Translations under genes and position numbers: made by a program
Part shown: positions 1-11,874 of the stretch, one piece after another
Numbering within the stretch: the first letter of the stretch is position 1
How the letters are laid out: every line of letters starts with the position of its first letter
Notes under the pieces: generated by a model
Database searches by the model: none
What the model was told of the DNA's origin: nothing
The model's input: the letters and a program-made list of their open reading frames with translations, nothing else
From: Arthrinium phaeospermum
Taxonomy: Eukaryota; Ascomycota; Sordariomycetes; Amphisphaeriales; Apiosporaceae
Direction of reading: 5' to 3'
NCBI GenBank assembly: GCA_006503535.1
Contig: QYRS01000016.1
Span: 62,001 to 126,000, forward strand
DNA: 64,000 nt

Positions 1-2562
1 CCCGCAGCAGCAGCAGCATCGCGCTCACTCTTCAGAACAATCTCATCGTTGGCAATTTCATCATAGATGCCCAGCAGGTAGTCGTCGGGAAGATCGGCGT
101 TGTCGTTGATACCCCTGTTGTTTTTGATAAAGTCCTCCTTGCTCATTCGCCGGGCAATCTTGCTGCTGTGTAAATCTGTGTTGAGTAAAATGACCGAATA
201 CGCAAGAACATAGGCCGTATCGGCGTTGGCGAATGCCTTGGGGTTGCCCATAACATAACGGTTGGCGAACTTGAGCATGAAACGATCGATCTTCTGTGCT
301 TCACCCGGCAGCCGGAACGATTGCAGGAACTGACGCAAGGATGGGACGAACCGTCTCCTGGCGAACTCCATGGTATCCACGAAGGCGTGCATGATCTCGA
401 TATTCTTGGCGTCACCTTCACCAAGGTACTCTCCGATCTGTGCCTTGTCCAGCTGGGGATTCGAGATCAGGAACTTCGCAATGTCTTCTGGGCTGTCGCT
501 CGGAATAAACCCTCCCTGTAGGAGAAGCTTGATACCCTTTTTGGGTTTCTCGTTGAAAGCCCGGATGGCGTTTGTCATGGCCGTTTTCCTCTGCTTCTCC
601 TTTTCCAGCTGAGCGGGATCATCCTCAATGATCGGAGTCGAAGGCGGCAGCGGGGTATCGAGGCGTGATGTGCTGTCGTTGGCCGACGGATCGATCGACT
701 CTCGGATGTCTTCCATCGAGGCGCGAGTCTCCTCAGAAGAACCAGCATTGGCGCCGGGTCGTCCCACCATGGACCAGTTGACTAGAGATCGAAGGGCCTC
801 TACCAGCGAATCCAATGCTGTCCGCTTGATAATGTAGTCCTTCGGAACCTCCGATTCGGTTTCTGCCGGGGGCGCGATCTGCACCACTGTCAAGGGCGGC
901 GGTAGCATGCCCTTGAGCTGCCAGTCGGCGCCATTGCCAGAGTTGGAGAACTTATCTTCGTAGAGCTGTTCCTGGGCGGACGTGACAGGCACAGGGCCAC
1001 TCGCGAACTTGGCAAGATCCTCGATTATGGTTTGAAAGATGTTTGCAACGTTTCTGTCGCAATCGTAATTCAGGTACGTCTCGACCAGACCTCGGGGGTC
1101 GCCGCAGAGACGGTTCAACACGTTGATAAAATACAGTTTTTGCGACAGAGGCGCGGTTCGCCTCGCCAGGAGCGCGAGATATACTTCGTTGAGGAAGACC
1201 TCGATTTCTTTCTGATTTCAGGGTCAGCACGATTCTTCCACGATGGGGCCGGTTGCCGGGATAGAGTGTTACCTTGAAAGGGGCCCGCATGTATTTCAAC
1301 ATGAGCCAGAATATTTCACAGCAAACTTCGAAGACCCGATCTACGGAGCTGGCGCCGTTTCTTGTGATACTTAAACATAGATAATACTTAATGGCCTGGA
1401 GGAAGCTCGTCGGCTCGTTGCTCTTGGTGTTGGTGATGGTACATAGCGGAGAAGTGAAGATGAGAATATGGTTGTTCAAAAGAGTGCGGATCAAGTGCAG
1501 AGAGATGAGCTTGGATCGCATTGGCTGGCCGCGGATGTCGTATAACTGATCGGGCGGCAGAATTTTGGTAGACAAGTTACAGAAGGAGCGGAAGACTAGG
1601 TAAGCATCCCGTATATACACTTCATCTTCGGCGTCGAGGGATTCGGTCGAGTCGTCGCCGTTGACACTCTCGCCTGTCGTCGGCTCGGATGTGCTTCGCG
1701 CGGGCTTCGTCGTCTTGATCTGTGTGACCATGGTCGGCCCATCGCCTAGGTTTGAGTCGTCGAAGCTCTTTCTGTGCTCAAGATCCTTCAGCGTCAGCTT
1801 CGCACCGTCGTTGGTGGATTCGGAAGGCGCGGTCTCAGACGCGCCATCGTGATGCATGCCATCGTGCATTCCGTCCGCATCCTCGTCCCCTTCTACCGAC
1901 GCGTGGATGTTGCCGTTGCCATTCACAGACTCGGGGGCGTCGAAGGTGACGTTGCTGGTGCTGTGCTTGAGCTTGGACAGGCTCATCCGCGCCTCTTTCA
2001 TGTGTAGCCTCGTCTTGACGCGCTCAAAGACCATGCCCACCATCTGGGTCAGGGTGCCCTGAGCGGCCTGTTGGGTGTCGGTGCTCCTTGACAGGAGGAA
2101 GACATTGTAAACCTGGCGGACAGCCTTCAAGAGACCGGCACCGTGCACCACGATCTTATCGTTGAGGACGGCGGCGAGGAGGGCCTGGACGATGTGCCGC
2201 TGGACATCGACAGGCGTGGTCTCGCCCTGGAAACAGTCGCATATCGTGTCGATGGCCCGGTCGATGAGCGGGGCCTGCTCTGTGCCGTCTTGCTGGGTTG
2301 CGCCGGTGTGCGCGGAGAAGTAGGAGGAGGATATGAGCTTGCCTATGCAATCGAGGGCGGCATTTGTCAATTGGCTGCTGTTGAGCTTGGTGGCCAGCTG
2401 CAGGGGCGCGAAGACGACATCTGGGTCGGGCAGGGGCGCGTCTGCTTCTTTGATGGACTTGAGGGCCGTTTCGGTCAGGTCGGAAAGCTGCTTATTCCTC
2501 TGGGCCTCCTTGGAAGCCTGGATGACCTCCAAGGAGGACACCACGAAGACGAGAGAGGTCAT
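1..2562 (-). CDS. sec7: Sec7/BIG-family ARF guanine-nucleotide exchange factor (N-terminal part; gene runs off the left edge)
   Basis: Sec7/BIG proteins load GTP onto ARF GTPases at the trans-Golgi and so drive vesicle formation. Exons seen: 2562-1273 and 1211-1 (intron 1272-1212, phase 0). The first ~200 residues read as a DCB region. A HUS box with the signature YDCD and NIFQ lies near 1036-1080. The SEC7 domain runs from about 585 to the edge and contains the FRLPGEAQKIDRFM motif; the catalytic glutamate codon is at 302-300. An acidic/Ser-rich linker (EGDEDADG) separates DCB from HUS. The C-terminal HDS regions lie outside the window. The ATG at 2562 is the first in frame, but the frame stays open upstream through a Thr/Pro-rich stretch without ATG. 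A short 5' exon ending before a TTTACAG acceptor near 2650 is therefore likely. Family call is very sure; the start is not. Confidence 0.93.
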
Positions 2563-4880
2563 GGCGTCCGCATTCACGACTCGGTGTCGAGGGCCATTCG
2601 TCGTCGGCGGCGGCGTCGTCGTCGTCGGGAAACGTGGATGGGTGCTGTAAAGACTGGGCGCGCTGGTTGGTAATACGTGTACGTGGTCTTCAAGGTATCT
2701 CGACCTTGGGGCTGCCCTGTGCTAGGGATGGAGACTAGGCAAATGCGCTCCTCTCGAATAGGATGCGGCGGGATCGATAGTGGCGGGCCAAACGCAGCAG
2801 TGGAATTCGTTACGTGCACCCGTGGCCTAGTGTACAAATAGATCAGGCGTGTTGACAGCTGAGATGAGGATGTGGGATGTGCAGTGCAGTGCAGCAGTCG
2901 AGTCAGGAATTATCTGTCCTCAGCATGCCACGGGCATCCAGGAAATTTAGGGGGCAGATGGCGAAAGTTGAAAATAATATGGATGGAACGCGAATAGAGT
3001 TCAACTGGATGTCGCACCCAGCTGCCAGCAATTTGATGATTGAACTATTATGTTGGATTGGATTGATTGTACGAACGAGACCGAGTCTCTCTGCGTATGT
3101 TGCTTGCTTCAATGTTGCTTGCCCAGCTCCTCCGGGAATTGCAATCGCCAATCCTCCTGCATTGGATTCTGCGGTTACATAAACCTTCTGGAAGTCTACA
3201 GCTGTCCTCCTCCTCGGGCTCGCGCCTTTGCGTCGTACCTAACTCTGGGTCATCATTGGTCATTCAATGGGCCAGGCCAGGGGGTGACGGGAGATACGGG
3301 GTGCGAGGTACGTACCGGCCGGGTGCTTGGGTGCTTGCCCAGGTGCTAGGCCCAGCTCGGGCCCTCTTTCCTGTGCTCCCTCCCTGCAGGCAGACGTTTA
3401 CCCAAAGAGCCAAAATACGCCAATACGACGACAATACGACCCGGCTCAAGCTTCAGAGCCTCGATGCTGACATAAACAACCAAACCTCCCTTGGAACCCT
3501 TACTTTGGAACAAACCACCTGCCGCCCCGATCTTCGTAGGGCTTGGCTCGGCGTGGGTTTGGGTGGTTTTGATCTTGATATGAACCCAGAAAAAGGGGTG
3601 GCCTTGATGTTCATGAGCCCCATGTGGCTGAATTTCCCAATTTAATCAAACATGGTCAAGCCGCCATTCATCTAAGGTTAAAAGTCGAGACTCCGCTATC
3701 TTATTGGACTTTGCGACTGCTTGATTTGATTTGCTTGATAAAGAAACCTGCGCAGTACAGTTGCCCCAGATATCAATTACAGAGACTGGCACAATTCAAG
3801 GCAAACAGCTTTGAAATGGCAATCTCTATGTATTCTGCATACGTGTTTGGTATTAACCTGGTTAAGTACTCACTCGAGCTCACGAACCGTTCTTTGGCAT
3901 ACATGTTTGATGTAGGATTGGATGAGATCCATATCTCGAATTCCCAACAGCTTGGGTCAAGCTTCAGCTTCCACGATAAGCTTCCCTTCCAGTGCAAGAT
4001 ATTTACATCACAATATATGCCTGCTTCTATATGCCAAGGTGCATGTAGGCAATCCCAAGACCTGCAGGTGTCATTAAATGACATAGTAGATCTACCAACA
4101 GATCATGAGTGCTAGTAGCAGAAGGGATCTATGTATGCACTATATCTTGCGCGCGACCCATCCCCAAGGGACCAAGGCCACATCGTGCTCTAACCCCATT
4201 GGGGCGTAGCGATCCCTCTCAAACTCGTTTCCGGTCTGCAACGAAGGGTAACTTGAAAATCGTCTGTTTGCCTGTGCTCTGCAGTAGCATGGATTTCTGT
4301 CTTGCAATTGCTGACATAAATCGCGAGGTATGTTGTGTTTTGCAGCCTGTCGTGCATACACTCGTCAATGCCATCAATTGACTCTGAACAAAATCTCCGA
4401 TATGCACCTTTATTCTGAATACCTTGGCAGTCGGGATGTTGGAATTGATAGCAGAGGCGCATTAAGCAGCTTGTCGGGGAGTGGGGGCCAGGCCGTAAGC
4501 GGATAAGCGCATCGCTGGAAACCCCAAAAAGCCAATTGCGACTTTTTTTCTTTGAGCTCCAGCCAGCTTGCTGGGAAGCGTTGAGGGAGCTCCGGGACAG
4601 CAGCAGCGCGACGAAAATATCCCGCCGCTTACCCACGTCTGCCACCAGGTACACACCTTACCTTACATACCACGTCGAATTTTACGGCCTCTTGTCAACT
4701 GCCAGGCTTCGGAGAAAGCTTCACATTGATCCAATTGTTCAATTGAAGTACTTCCCTCTCCCTCTTTTTTCTTTCTTGATCCCACGGAGCATCAGCGGTT
4801 CATCGCATTATTGCCCCCCTCCGTCTCGATTTTCATTCTCTCGATTTGTCCGGTATTCCCCCCAAAATCTCCATCTCACC
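2563..4880. other. Intergenic, divergent promoter region of SEC7 and PDH E2 (2.3 kb)
   Basis: No convincing coding sequence seen. Open frames here (for example 3067-3645 and 3624-4115 on +) have no recognisable domain. The right end (about 4745-4870) is strongly pyrimidine-rich, as expected for a fungal core promoter or 5'UTR just before the E2 ATG. The left end probably holds the missing first exon and 5'UTR of SEC7. Confidence 0.5.
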
Positions 4881-6260
4881 ATGTTCAGCGCCGTGCTGCG
4901 AAGGCAAGCCCTTCAATCGACCAAGTCCCTCAGAGTTGCCAGCCTCTCGCCCCAATTAGCAAGATGGTACGCCTCATTTCCTCCTCACCAGGTCATCAAG
5001 ATGCCCGCCCTGTCCCCGACCATGACGTCCGGAGGTATTGGTGCGTGGCAGAAGAAGGCCGGTGACTCCATCGCCCCGGTGATGTCCTGGTCGAGATCGA
5101 GACAGACAAGGCCCAGATGGACTTCGAGTTTCAGGAGGACGGTGTGATCGCCAAGGTCCTCAAGGACGCTGGCGCCAAGGACGTCGCTGTTGGCAGCGTA
5201 AGTATTCTTTCTACTCTACCCCCGACCTCTCCGGTTCATTGCCACCAGACCTGAGTTCAATTGTGCTGACTGATTTCCCCAATGTCAGCCTATCGCTGTC
5301 CTCGTTGAGGAAGGTACCGATGTCGCCGCTTTCGAGTCCTTCGGCCTTTCCGACGCTGGTGGCGACGCCTCTGCTCCCGCGCCCAAGGAGGAGAAGAAGT
5401 CCGAGTCCTCGTCGTCTGAATCCTCATCCGCCCCGACGCCCGCCCCCGAGCAGTACTCCTCCGAAGGCCGACTCGAGACCGCCCTGGAGCGCGAGGCCAA
5501 GAAGCCCAAGCAGACTGCTGCTGCTGCCGGCGGCGCTTCCGCCGCTGCCCCCGCCGCTGCTTCGTACGAGGACATCCCGCTCACCAACATGCGCAAGACC
5601 ATTGCCAAGCGCCTCCAAGAGTCTACCCAGAACAACCCTCACTTCTTCGTGACCAGCAAGCTCTCCGTCAGCAAGCTGCTCAAGCTCCGTGAGGCCCTCA
5701 ACGCTGGCTCCGACGGCAAGTTCAAGATCTCGGTCAACGACTTCCTGATCAAGGCCATCGCTGTTGCCTCCAAGAAGGTCCCCGCTGCCAACTCTTCGTG
5801 GCAAGGCGACTTCATTCGCCAATTCAACAGCGTCGACGTCTCTGTCGCTGTCGCCACCCCCAACGGTCTGATCACCCCCATTGTTACCGGTGCCGATGCG
5901 CGCGGCCTCGAGTCCATCTCCACCCAAGTCAAGGCGCTGGCCAAGAAGGCCCGCGACGGCAAGCTGAAGCCGGAGGAGTACCAGGGTGGCTCCATCTCCA
6001 TCTCCAACATGGGTATGAACGATGCCGTTGACAACTTCACTGCTGTCATCAACCCCCCTCAGTCCACCATTCTCGCCGTCGGTACCACCCGCAAGGTCGC
6101 CATTCCCGTTGAGACTGCCGAGGGTACCTCCATCCAGTGGGATGACCAGATCACCATCACTGCCAGCTTCGACCACAAGGTCGTTGACGGTGCCGTTGGC
6201 GCCGAATGGGTCAAGGCCCTGAAGCAGGCCATTGAGAACCCCCTCGAGCTGATGTTGTAG
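4881..6260 (+). CDS. lat1: Pyruvate dehydrogenase E2, dihydrolipoamide acetyltransferase (frameshifted in lipoyl domain, PSBD missing)
   Basis: E2 transfers acetyl from E1 through lipoyl-lysine to CoA and forms the core of the mitochondrial pyruvate dehydrogenase complex. Exons 4881-5197 and 5289-6260. A mitochondrial presequence ([11 protein letters not shown], ending near RWYAS) is followed by a lipoyl domain with MPALSPTM and the lipoylation motif ETDKAQMDF, a Pro/Ala/Glu linker, and a catalytic domain from [13 protein letters not shown] to the C-terminus with the active-site DHKVVDG. Two oddities. The C-run at 5074-5077 is one base short, so the lipoyl motif is read in frame only after a +1 correction; intron phase and exon 2 then fit exactly. 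The peripheral subunit-binding domain normally between linker and catalytic domain is absent: TALERE runs straight into a Lys/Ala linker. Corrected length is about 429 aa against roughly 458 in Neurospora. It may be a sequencing error, a decaying gene or a variant paralogue. Confidence 0.9.
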
Positions 6261-6376
6261 ATACTGCCAGGTGGCGCGTAGGTTAAGGCCCTGAAGTAGT
6301 GACGTATCCTTGGGCGTTGGGGCGTGAGCAGGTGTATGAAGTAGTTCAGTTGTCCCTATGTAATTAGACTACATGT

Positions 6377-6410
6377 GTTAAAGACCCTACATTCAAGTTA
6401 AAGACCCTAC
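6377..6410. repeat. Short tandem duplication downstream of E2
   Basis: The 14-mer GTTAAAGACCCTAC occurs at 6377-6390 and 6397-6410, a period of 20. It lies in the likely 3'UTR of the E2 gene. Simple local duplication. Confidence 0.85.
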
Positions 6411-7051
6411 CTAGCATTCAACCTTGAGAACCGGGCAAAGTTGCTGGCCGTGCCGAAGAGCCATGCCGTCTTGAGGTGCCACCAATTGTATGTTCCCCGG
6501 GGCCGGTGTTCTTCGTAAGAGGAGCCACCCCGGAGTAGACATGAACCCTTTCAAGAAATCCCAGTATCATTGCTTCTTCTAGGGAGGGGGCACACCCTTG
6601 AATACATGTACGGCTAATAATTGCCAGCTTACCGCGAATCGCAATACCCACCCTTCTCTCAGCCCTATGGAAACAAAGGAGATATCTCGGGTATCTCGGC
6701 GAGAGAGTCACCGGCAAGAATGAATGAGATTATTCGGTGAGTGCTAGCCATGGCTGCCTGCATATTCACATGTACTTACACGGCGTTTGGTAGCCTTTGT
6801 TCTTCTGTAAGCGAACGGAACAGTGGGGTCGGCTGGCTGGCTGCTGGGGGTGCAGTGAGACCGACAGTCTTCGGTAGGGGTTGATGGGCAATCGGGGGGA
6901 CAGGGATCATGATACATCTGGTGGTCCAATTGGGATATCAACCTTTTAACCTGGGCCAGATACTGCACTGGGAGCAAACAAACACCCTTTACAGCTTTGG
7001 GAGAGACACGGGAGGAACAAAGTCTTTTTTTCTTGTTTTGGAGGGTTTCCT

Positions 7052-7072
7052 TTTTTTTTTTTTTTTTTTTTT
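7052..7072 (+). repeat. Poly-T run (21 nt)
   Basis: An uninterrupted T homopolymer about 520 nt upstream of the BCS1-like ATG. It could be a promoter poly(dA:dT) tract or simple slippage. Its length makes it prone to sequencing error. Confidence 0.9.
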
Positions 7073-7591
7073 GGGATACTCTAGCGATGCCTGTTGTTAC
7101 CGCTGCTTCTGCTGCAGAGTTCGCATCTTTGATGGTGGTGGTGGTGGTTGCCTTTTCTTTGGCCCAGGTTTCTGCCTTGCGCTTACTCGATCAATCGACT
7201 GAATGAGCACAACACTTGAGCAAACTTGTACATTTCCCCGTCTTACGGTACGTTGCAGTACATATGTAACCACCGAAAAGTACGAGATCCCGCATCTTTG
7301 TTCAAAAGTACGCCGGGCGAAGAGAGACCCAGCCCAGCCAGCAGCCTCATACCTGGTTTGTTCTACAACGTTCCTCAAATGTTTGCCTATTGCCCTTGTA
7401 ATCTTCTGGTTCACCCGTTCATTCTTCTTCATATTTTGGCAGTGTTGCAACCTCGTACATAAGGGAGGGAGAGTCGCACAGAAAGTTGGAGAGAGGGTGC
7501 ATTCAACCTGGCTCTCTCACGTATCGAAACTGATACCTCCACTCATACATAAAGTACACTCAGACATACATACATACAGATCGCCGTCAGC

Positions 7592-9772
7592 ATGGATACC
7601 ACCACAACCATGCCCATTGGGCCGCCACCTCGCCCCCCAGGCAGGTCCCGCGCGCGCCTGTTTGGCCAATCGGGCGACGGCGGCGGTGGTGGTAGCATCA
7701 TGAGGAGCGTGCTGCTGCGGCACTTTGACGGCGGGCAGGTCGCGACGGCGCTGACGACGGTGGACCTGGCCTTCAACATGTACCACTACGCCTCGGACAC
7801 GATCCTGGCCGTCTGGAACTGGGTCATCCGCCACTGCGTCGTCACCGTCGAGATCACCTACAGCAGCGAGCTCAAGCAGTCGGTCTTGACCTACGTCGGC
7901 GACAAGATCCTGGCCAGGCGGCACCCGACGGAGCTCCTGGCGCACGTGACGCAGCGCAAGCCGGGGGACCTCGACTTCGACAAGTTTGAGGATGGCAACG
8001 GCGGCGGCGGCGGCGTGAGTAGGCCTCGCGCCGTGCGGTTCGTGCCCAAGTTCCGGTCCGTCTGGTTCTTCCACAGGCGCTGGCTGCTCATGGTCAAGAG
8101 CAGCAGCGTCACGACGTGCGACGAGAACGTCAACGACTACGCCGACATCCAGGAGGACCTGACGATTGTCTGCCTCGGCGTCTCGTCCGAGCCCATCGCC
8201 GACTTCCTCGACACCTGCCGCGAGCTCTACGACAAGAAGCGCGAGACCTACATCACCACCTTTGGCAACAGTGGCGGCCACTGGAGCCAGAAGCTGAGCA
8301 AGGTGCCCCGTCCCTTGTCGTCTGTCCACCTGGTCGAGTCCGTCAAGGAGGAGCTGGTCAGCGATATACGGAGTTATCTCGACGTCAGGACCCAGCGGCG
8401 CTACCATCTGCGGAACATCCCCTATCGCCGGGGTTATCTATTCTATGGCCCTCCAGGTATGTGTTTGCATGACTCTTGCCACTATTAAAGTCGTATACGT
8501 GCGAGAAAAAGAAAAGAAAAAGGTGAGATGTAAGTCTGCCTTGAATGCTAACTCTCTTGCAGGAACCGGAAAGACGACGCTCTCAGAGGCGATTGCCGGT
8601 GTCTTCCAACTCAACATATACGCCATCGACCTATCCAGCGTCCTGGGCGACAAGGACTTGGCCAGACTCTTCCAAGCCCTACCGCAACGATGCATTGTCC
8701 TACTCGAAGACATAGACGTGGCCGGCCTGGTCCGCGACAAGGACACCAAGGTCATCGCCGCGCCCTCCATCCTGAGCACGCCTCCGCCCCCGCCTCCCCC
8801 ATTTCCCGCATCATCTACCAACGCGGTGCTGGCCGCCGCCTCCGCCATGTCTCCCGACCAGACGCCCCTCTTCCCACCCCCGCCGATCTTCAGCCGGCCC
8901 AAACCCCGCGCCACGGGGTGCACCCTATCCGGCGTCCTGCAGGCCCTGGACGGCGTGGGGTCTCAGGAGGGCCGCATCGTCATCATGACGACGAATCGCC
9001 CCGAGGACCTGGACGATGCCCTCATCCGGCCCGGGCGGGTGGACAAGAAGGTGCGTCTGGGCCGTGCGGACCGGGACTGCGCCCGCGACATGTTCATCCG
9101 CATGTTCGAGCCCAACATTGCCGCCGCCAGTAACAACGACGGCAGCGCGACTGGCCAGCTCAAACTTCTTCTCGAGGCGCCGCCGACATGCTGTGACATG
9201 TGCCCGACCCTCGACATGGACAAGATCCGCACCCTCGCGGACGAGTTTGCGCTCCAAGTCCCCGAGGACCTGTTCTCGCCCGGCCAGCTGCAGGGGTTCT
9301 TCCAGATGCACCTCGAGTGCCCCCGGCGCGCCATCGCGCAGGTCGCCGCCTGGATCGAGCAGGAGAAGCGGCCGCAGTTCGAGGAGGCGGTGCTGAATAT
9401 CTGCGTGCGGAGCGGCGGGGAGGAAGGGGGGGAGGACATGTGGTGCCGGCTCAAGCCCAAGGATACGCTGGATGCGCTGTTTGATGCGGTGGAGCACCGT
9501 GCTGTGCCGGGGGATGATAGCCCGTCTCAGGTTAAGATACGGCTCACATACAAAGAGGCACGAGTGCATCGCAGCGATACTCCCGAAACTGTAAGTACAC
9601 CTCGTTCGTGGGTGATATTTTAGCTAACATGGTACCGCAACAGTTGAAACTCAAGGATAATGATAGACTTGATCTAATTTTGGACCCGGCACAGAGCAAT
9701 GGGCATGCCACGGAAGAAGAGATTAGGACGCTTGCCGCGAAGGAGCCAAGCCCCGATGCGCTTGCCAATTAA
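7592..9772 (+). CDS. BCS1-like AAA ATPase
   Basis: Bcs1 translocates the folded Rieske protein across the mitochondrial inner membrane; fungi carry several divergent paralogues of mostly unknown role. Exons 7592-8456, 8563-9590 and 9644-9772 give 673 aa. Residues ~30-230 match the BCS1 N-terminal domain. The AAA core has Walker A GPPGTGKTT split by intron 1, Walker B IVLLEDID, and the sensor/arginine segment TTNRPEDLDDALIRPGRVD. A Pro/Ser/Ala-rich insert of about 50 residues lies between Walker B and the sensor, as in other fungal BCS1 paralogues. The N-terminus is Pro/Arg/Gly-rich and shows no clear membrane segment, so a housekeeping Bcs1 role is uncertain; I read it as a paralogue. Both introns have GCTAAC branch sites. 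A GTGAGT at 8015 is in frame and probably not spliced. Confidence 0.9.
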
Positions 9773-10121
9773 TCAAGCATTCATCGAAGGTTTTCATTGG
9801 AATACATGTTACTGTCTATCTACTCACTGGCCTAGAGGTGTGTAGATACAGCACGTGGTCCATCACGCCAGAAGTAAGCGTGCTCTGGGTTGTGGTACTC
9901 TCACTTCCTTCAGGGGTATCATCAATCGCCATCACCAACCCGGCGGCCAAAGAGCGGGCCACAGAAGAATTTCGCAACCGGCATGCAATGAAGTAACTGC
10001 GAAAAGGGAGCGCAATTGGTTTTGGGGGGGCATGAAAAATGTATTGTAGGCTGGCATTGGGGGGTCATGGCGTTTTTCTCGCATAAGGGTTGCATATCGG
10101 CATTTTCTTTTCTTCTTGTAC
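9773..10121. other. Intergenic between convergent genes
   Basis: Short 3'-3' spacer between the BCS1-like gene and the Hsm3-like gene. No coding signal or structured RNA seen. Confidence 0.5.
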
Positions 10122-11255
10122 TCATAGTTGTAAGATTTCGCGGACAAAAGTCCGCAGCTCCTCGGCCTCCTCGGGGACGGTGCGATTGGGCAGGTCGGCC
10201 ATAGCGGACCGCAGACGGTCATCGCCACGAAGTGCGTCTTTCATCAGCTGGCGGAGCGTGTCCATCTTGAGCGTAGAGTAGGGGGTGATGCGCTGGAGGC
10301 TGACGAGCTCCTCGAAGAAGTCGATGAGGTTCAGGTGCATCAACAGGTCCTCCTTGTCGACCATGTGCAGGGCCACGAAGTGCAGGAGCCCCTGGTCGTT
10401 TGAAGATGCGTCAGGTGTAACGTAGCGCTCGTGGAGGTCGGGGAAGTCAGTCCGGCTCACGGCGGCCAGGTTCAGGGCGGCGAGGCGGGGCAGCAGGCGC
10501 AGGAGCCGGCCTTGGGCTAGGGTCAGCTGCTGCTCGTTCAGGCCGCCCTCGGCGTTCTGGTGCGGGCCCCGGCTGCCCAGGGAGAGGAGCAGGCCGTAGA
10601 TGTCGCGGTCGTGGAAGACGCGCCGCCACATCAGGCCCTGGCCCGGGGGCTTGGTGCGGATGGCGATCTCCATGCCGTTGAGGGTGGTGGTGGAGGGGGC
10701 GCCGGCCGGCGGCGGCTGCAGGTCGCAGTCGGTGTCCAGCAGGTCGCCCAGGACCCTGGTGCCCTTCTCGCCGACCTCGACCTGGGGCGCGCTCAGCCAG
10801 GTGGTCAGGAAGGCGGAGATGATGTTGTTCATCATGGCGAGGATGGCGGCGTCGGCGGGGGACCGGGCTGCCTTCTGCAGGATGGCCATGGCGAGCAGGT
10901 TGGCGGAGGGGGCCGGGGAGCGCAGGGCCTGGATCAGGGCCTCCTCGGACGCCATGGACAGGACCTGAGTGAAGCTAACAGGGCCCAGCAGCTTGATGGC
11001 CAGCGAGCACAGCACGGCCGGATCCTGCTGGTACTGCTTCAGGATCTCGGTGATCTTGGGCAGCAGACGCGGGATCAAGGGCGGGATGTTGGCGTCGTTC
11101 AGCTGCAGCTCGACATCATCGAAGAGCTTGGTGGTCGGCGGCAGCGCAGGGTCGGCTATGAGCTGGTCCAGGTGCGCGTCCAGCTCGTCGACCCCGGTCA
11201 CGGGAACAGTGTCTGTGTCCATCTTGACGGCTATTCGGGACATGTATGTAGTCAA
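10122..11255 (-). CDS. hsm3: Hsm3/PSMD5-like 26S proteasome base assembly chaperone
   Basis: Hsm3 (S5b/PSMD5) binds the C-terminal part of proteasome ATPase Rpt1 and guides base assembly; in yeast it was first named for a mismatch-repair phenotype. This single-exon frame of up to 377 aa is almost wholly helical with HEAT-like repeats (for example LDQLIADPALPPTTKLFDDV, IPRLLPKITEILKQY). It has no catalytic motif, no signal peptide and no membrane segment. It is shorter than yeast Hsm3 (about 480 aa). Candidate starts are ATG at 11255, 11243 and 11222; the last begins MDTDTVPVTGVDEL and may be the true one. It is divergent from RPC31 across 619 bp. The assignment rests on my recollection of fungal Hsm3 N-terminal sequences, so a generic ARM/HEAT protein remains possible. 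Confidence 0.65.
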   Translation of the reverse strand: MTTYMSRIAVKMDTDTVPVTGVDELDAHLDQLIADPALPPTTKLFDDVELQLNDANIPPLIPRLLPKITEILKQYQQDPAVLCSLAIKLLGPVSFTQVLSMASEEALIQALRSPAPSANLLAMAILQKAARSPADAAILAMMNNIISAFLTTWLSAPQVEVGEKGTRVLGDLLDTDCDLQPPPAGAPSTTTLNGMEIAIRTKPPGQGLMWRRVFHDRDIYGLLLSLGSRGPHQNAEGGLNEQQLTLAQGRLLRLLPRLAALNLAAVSRTDFPDLHERYVTPDASSNDQGLLHFVALHMVDKEDLLMHLNLIDFFEELVSLQRITPYSTLKMDTLRQLMKDALRGDDRLRSAMADLPNRTVPEEAEELRTFVREILQL

Positions 11256-11874
11256 AATGAATACAATGAAAAGTAATTCTGATATTCCCTTCTGTTTTGT
11301 GGTGTTTTGGAAGATGCGCTCGCAAACTTGAGAGTGAGAGAGGTGAGCTGGATCTCAGATGATGACAATGATATCAGGCAGGCAGTCAACTGATGGCGTA
11401 ACTCATTAACATCACCTATCGACTCTCGGCGTCAGCACTTTTGGAGTAAACAGGATGTCTCGAGAGGGAATAATGGAAGTTTCCCCAATAAGTGATTACT
11501 CCATCCCTTATAAGACAATGGGATGACGTGGAGCAAACACTAGAACAGAAGGAATAAACACTGGAAGTCGCTTACCAGACCGTCTCGCTTTGACTAATGG
11601 GTAATCCAGGCACGAGGGGAGCTACAGCTGCAGTGCTGTTCATCCTGCCCTGCAATGGCGGGGGTGGGGCAGCTCCTGGGCTAATCCCTCTCATCAGCCC
11701 CACTAAAAAGTTAACTGATCTGATCTTCCGACAGAATCTCCAATTTCATCCATTTACGCAATTACTCACACTCACCCACGCCGACTGCCGACCACACTTT
11801 CCACCACTCTTGGACACGATCTCTCTCACACAAGCACACGCACACACCATATTGTACATGCACGCGTAGCCCAG
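11256..11874. promoter_or_regulatory. Divergent promoter region of hsm3-like and rpc31
   Basis: A 619-bp head-to-head spacer. The right half carries CA/CT-rich sequence directly before the RPC31 ATG (about 11760-11860). It contains one GGAATAAAC (11551-11559), a motif that recurs downstream of RPC31. No TATA box stands out. Confidence 0.5.

Larger units (their letters stand above)
6261..7591. other. Intergenic (1.3 kb) with E2 3' region and promoter of the BCS1-like gene
   Basis: No gene recognised. It holds a short tandem duplication (6377-6410), a 21-nt T run at 7052-7072, a GGT-rich stretch near 7133-7150 and a CATA repeat just before the next ATG. Confidence 0.5.

Noticed and set aside
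3067..3645. 192-aa open frame in the SEC7/E2 spacer
   Set aside because: No recognisable domain, no splice partners, overlaps other equally long random frames.
8000..8040. Possible intron at GTGAGT near 8015 in the BCS1-like gene
   Set aside because: The frame reads through and the encoded residues continue the domain; no fitting acceptor needed.
7517..8407. 296-aa open frame on the - strand
   Set aside because: Antisense of the first exon of the BCS1-like gene, no domain.
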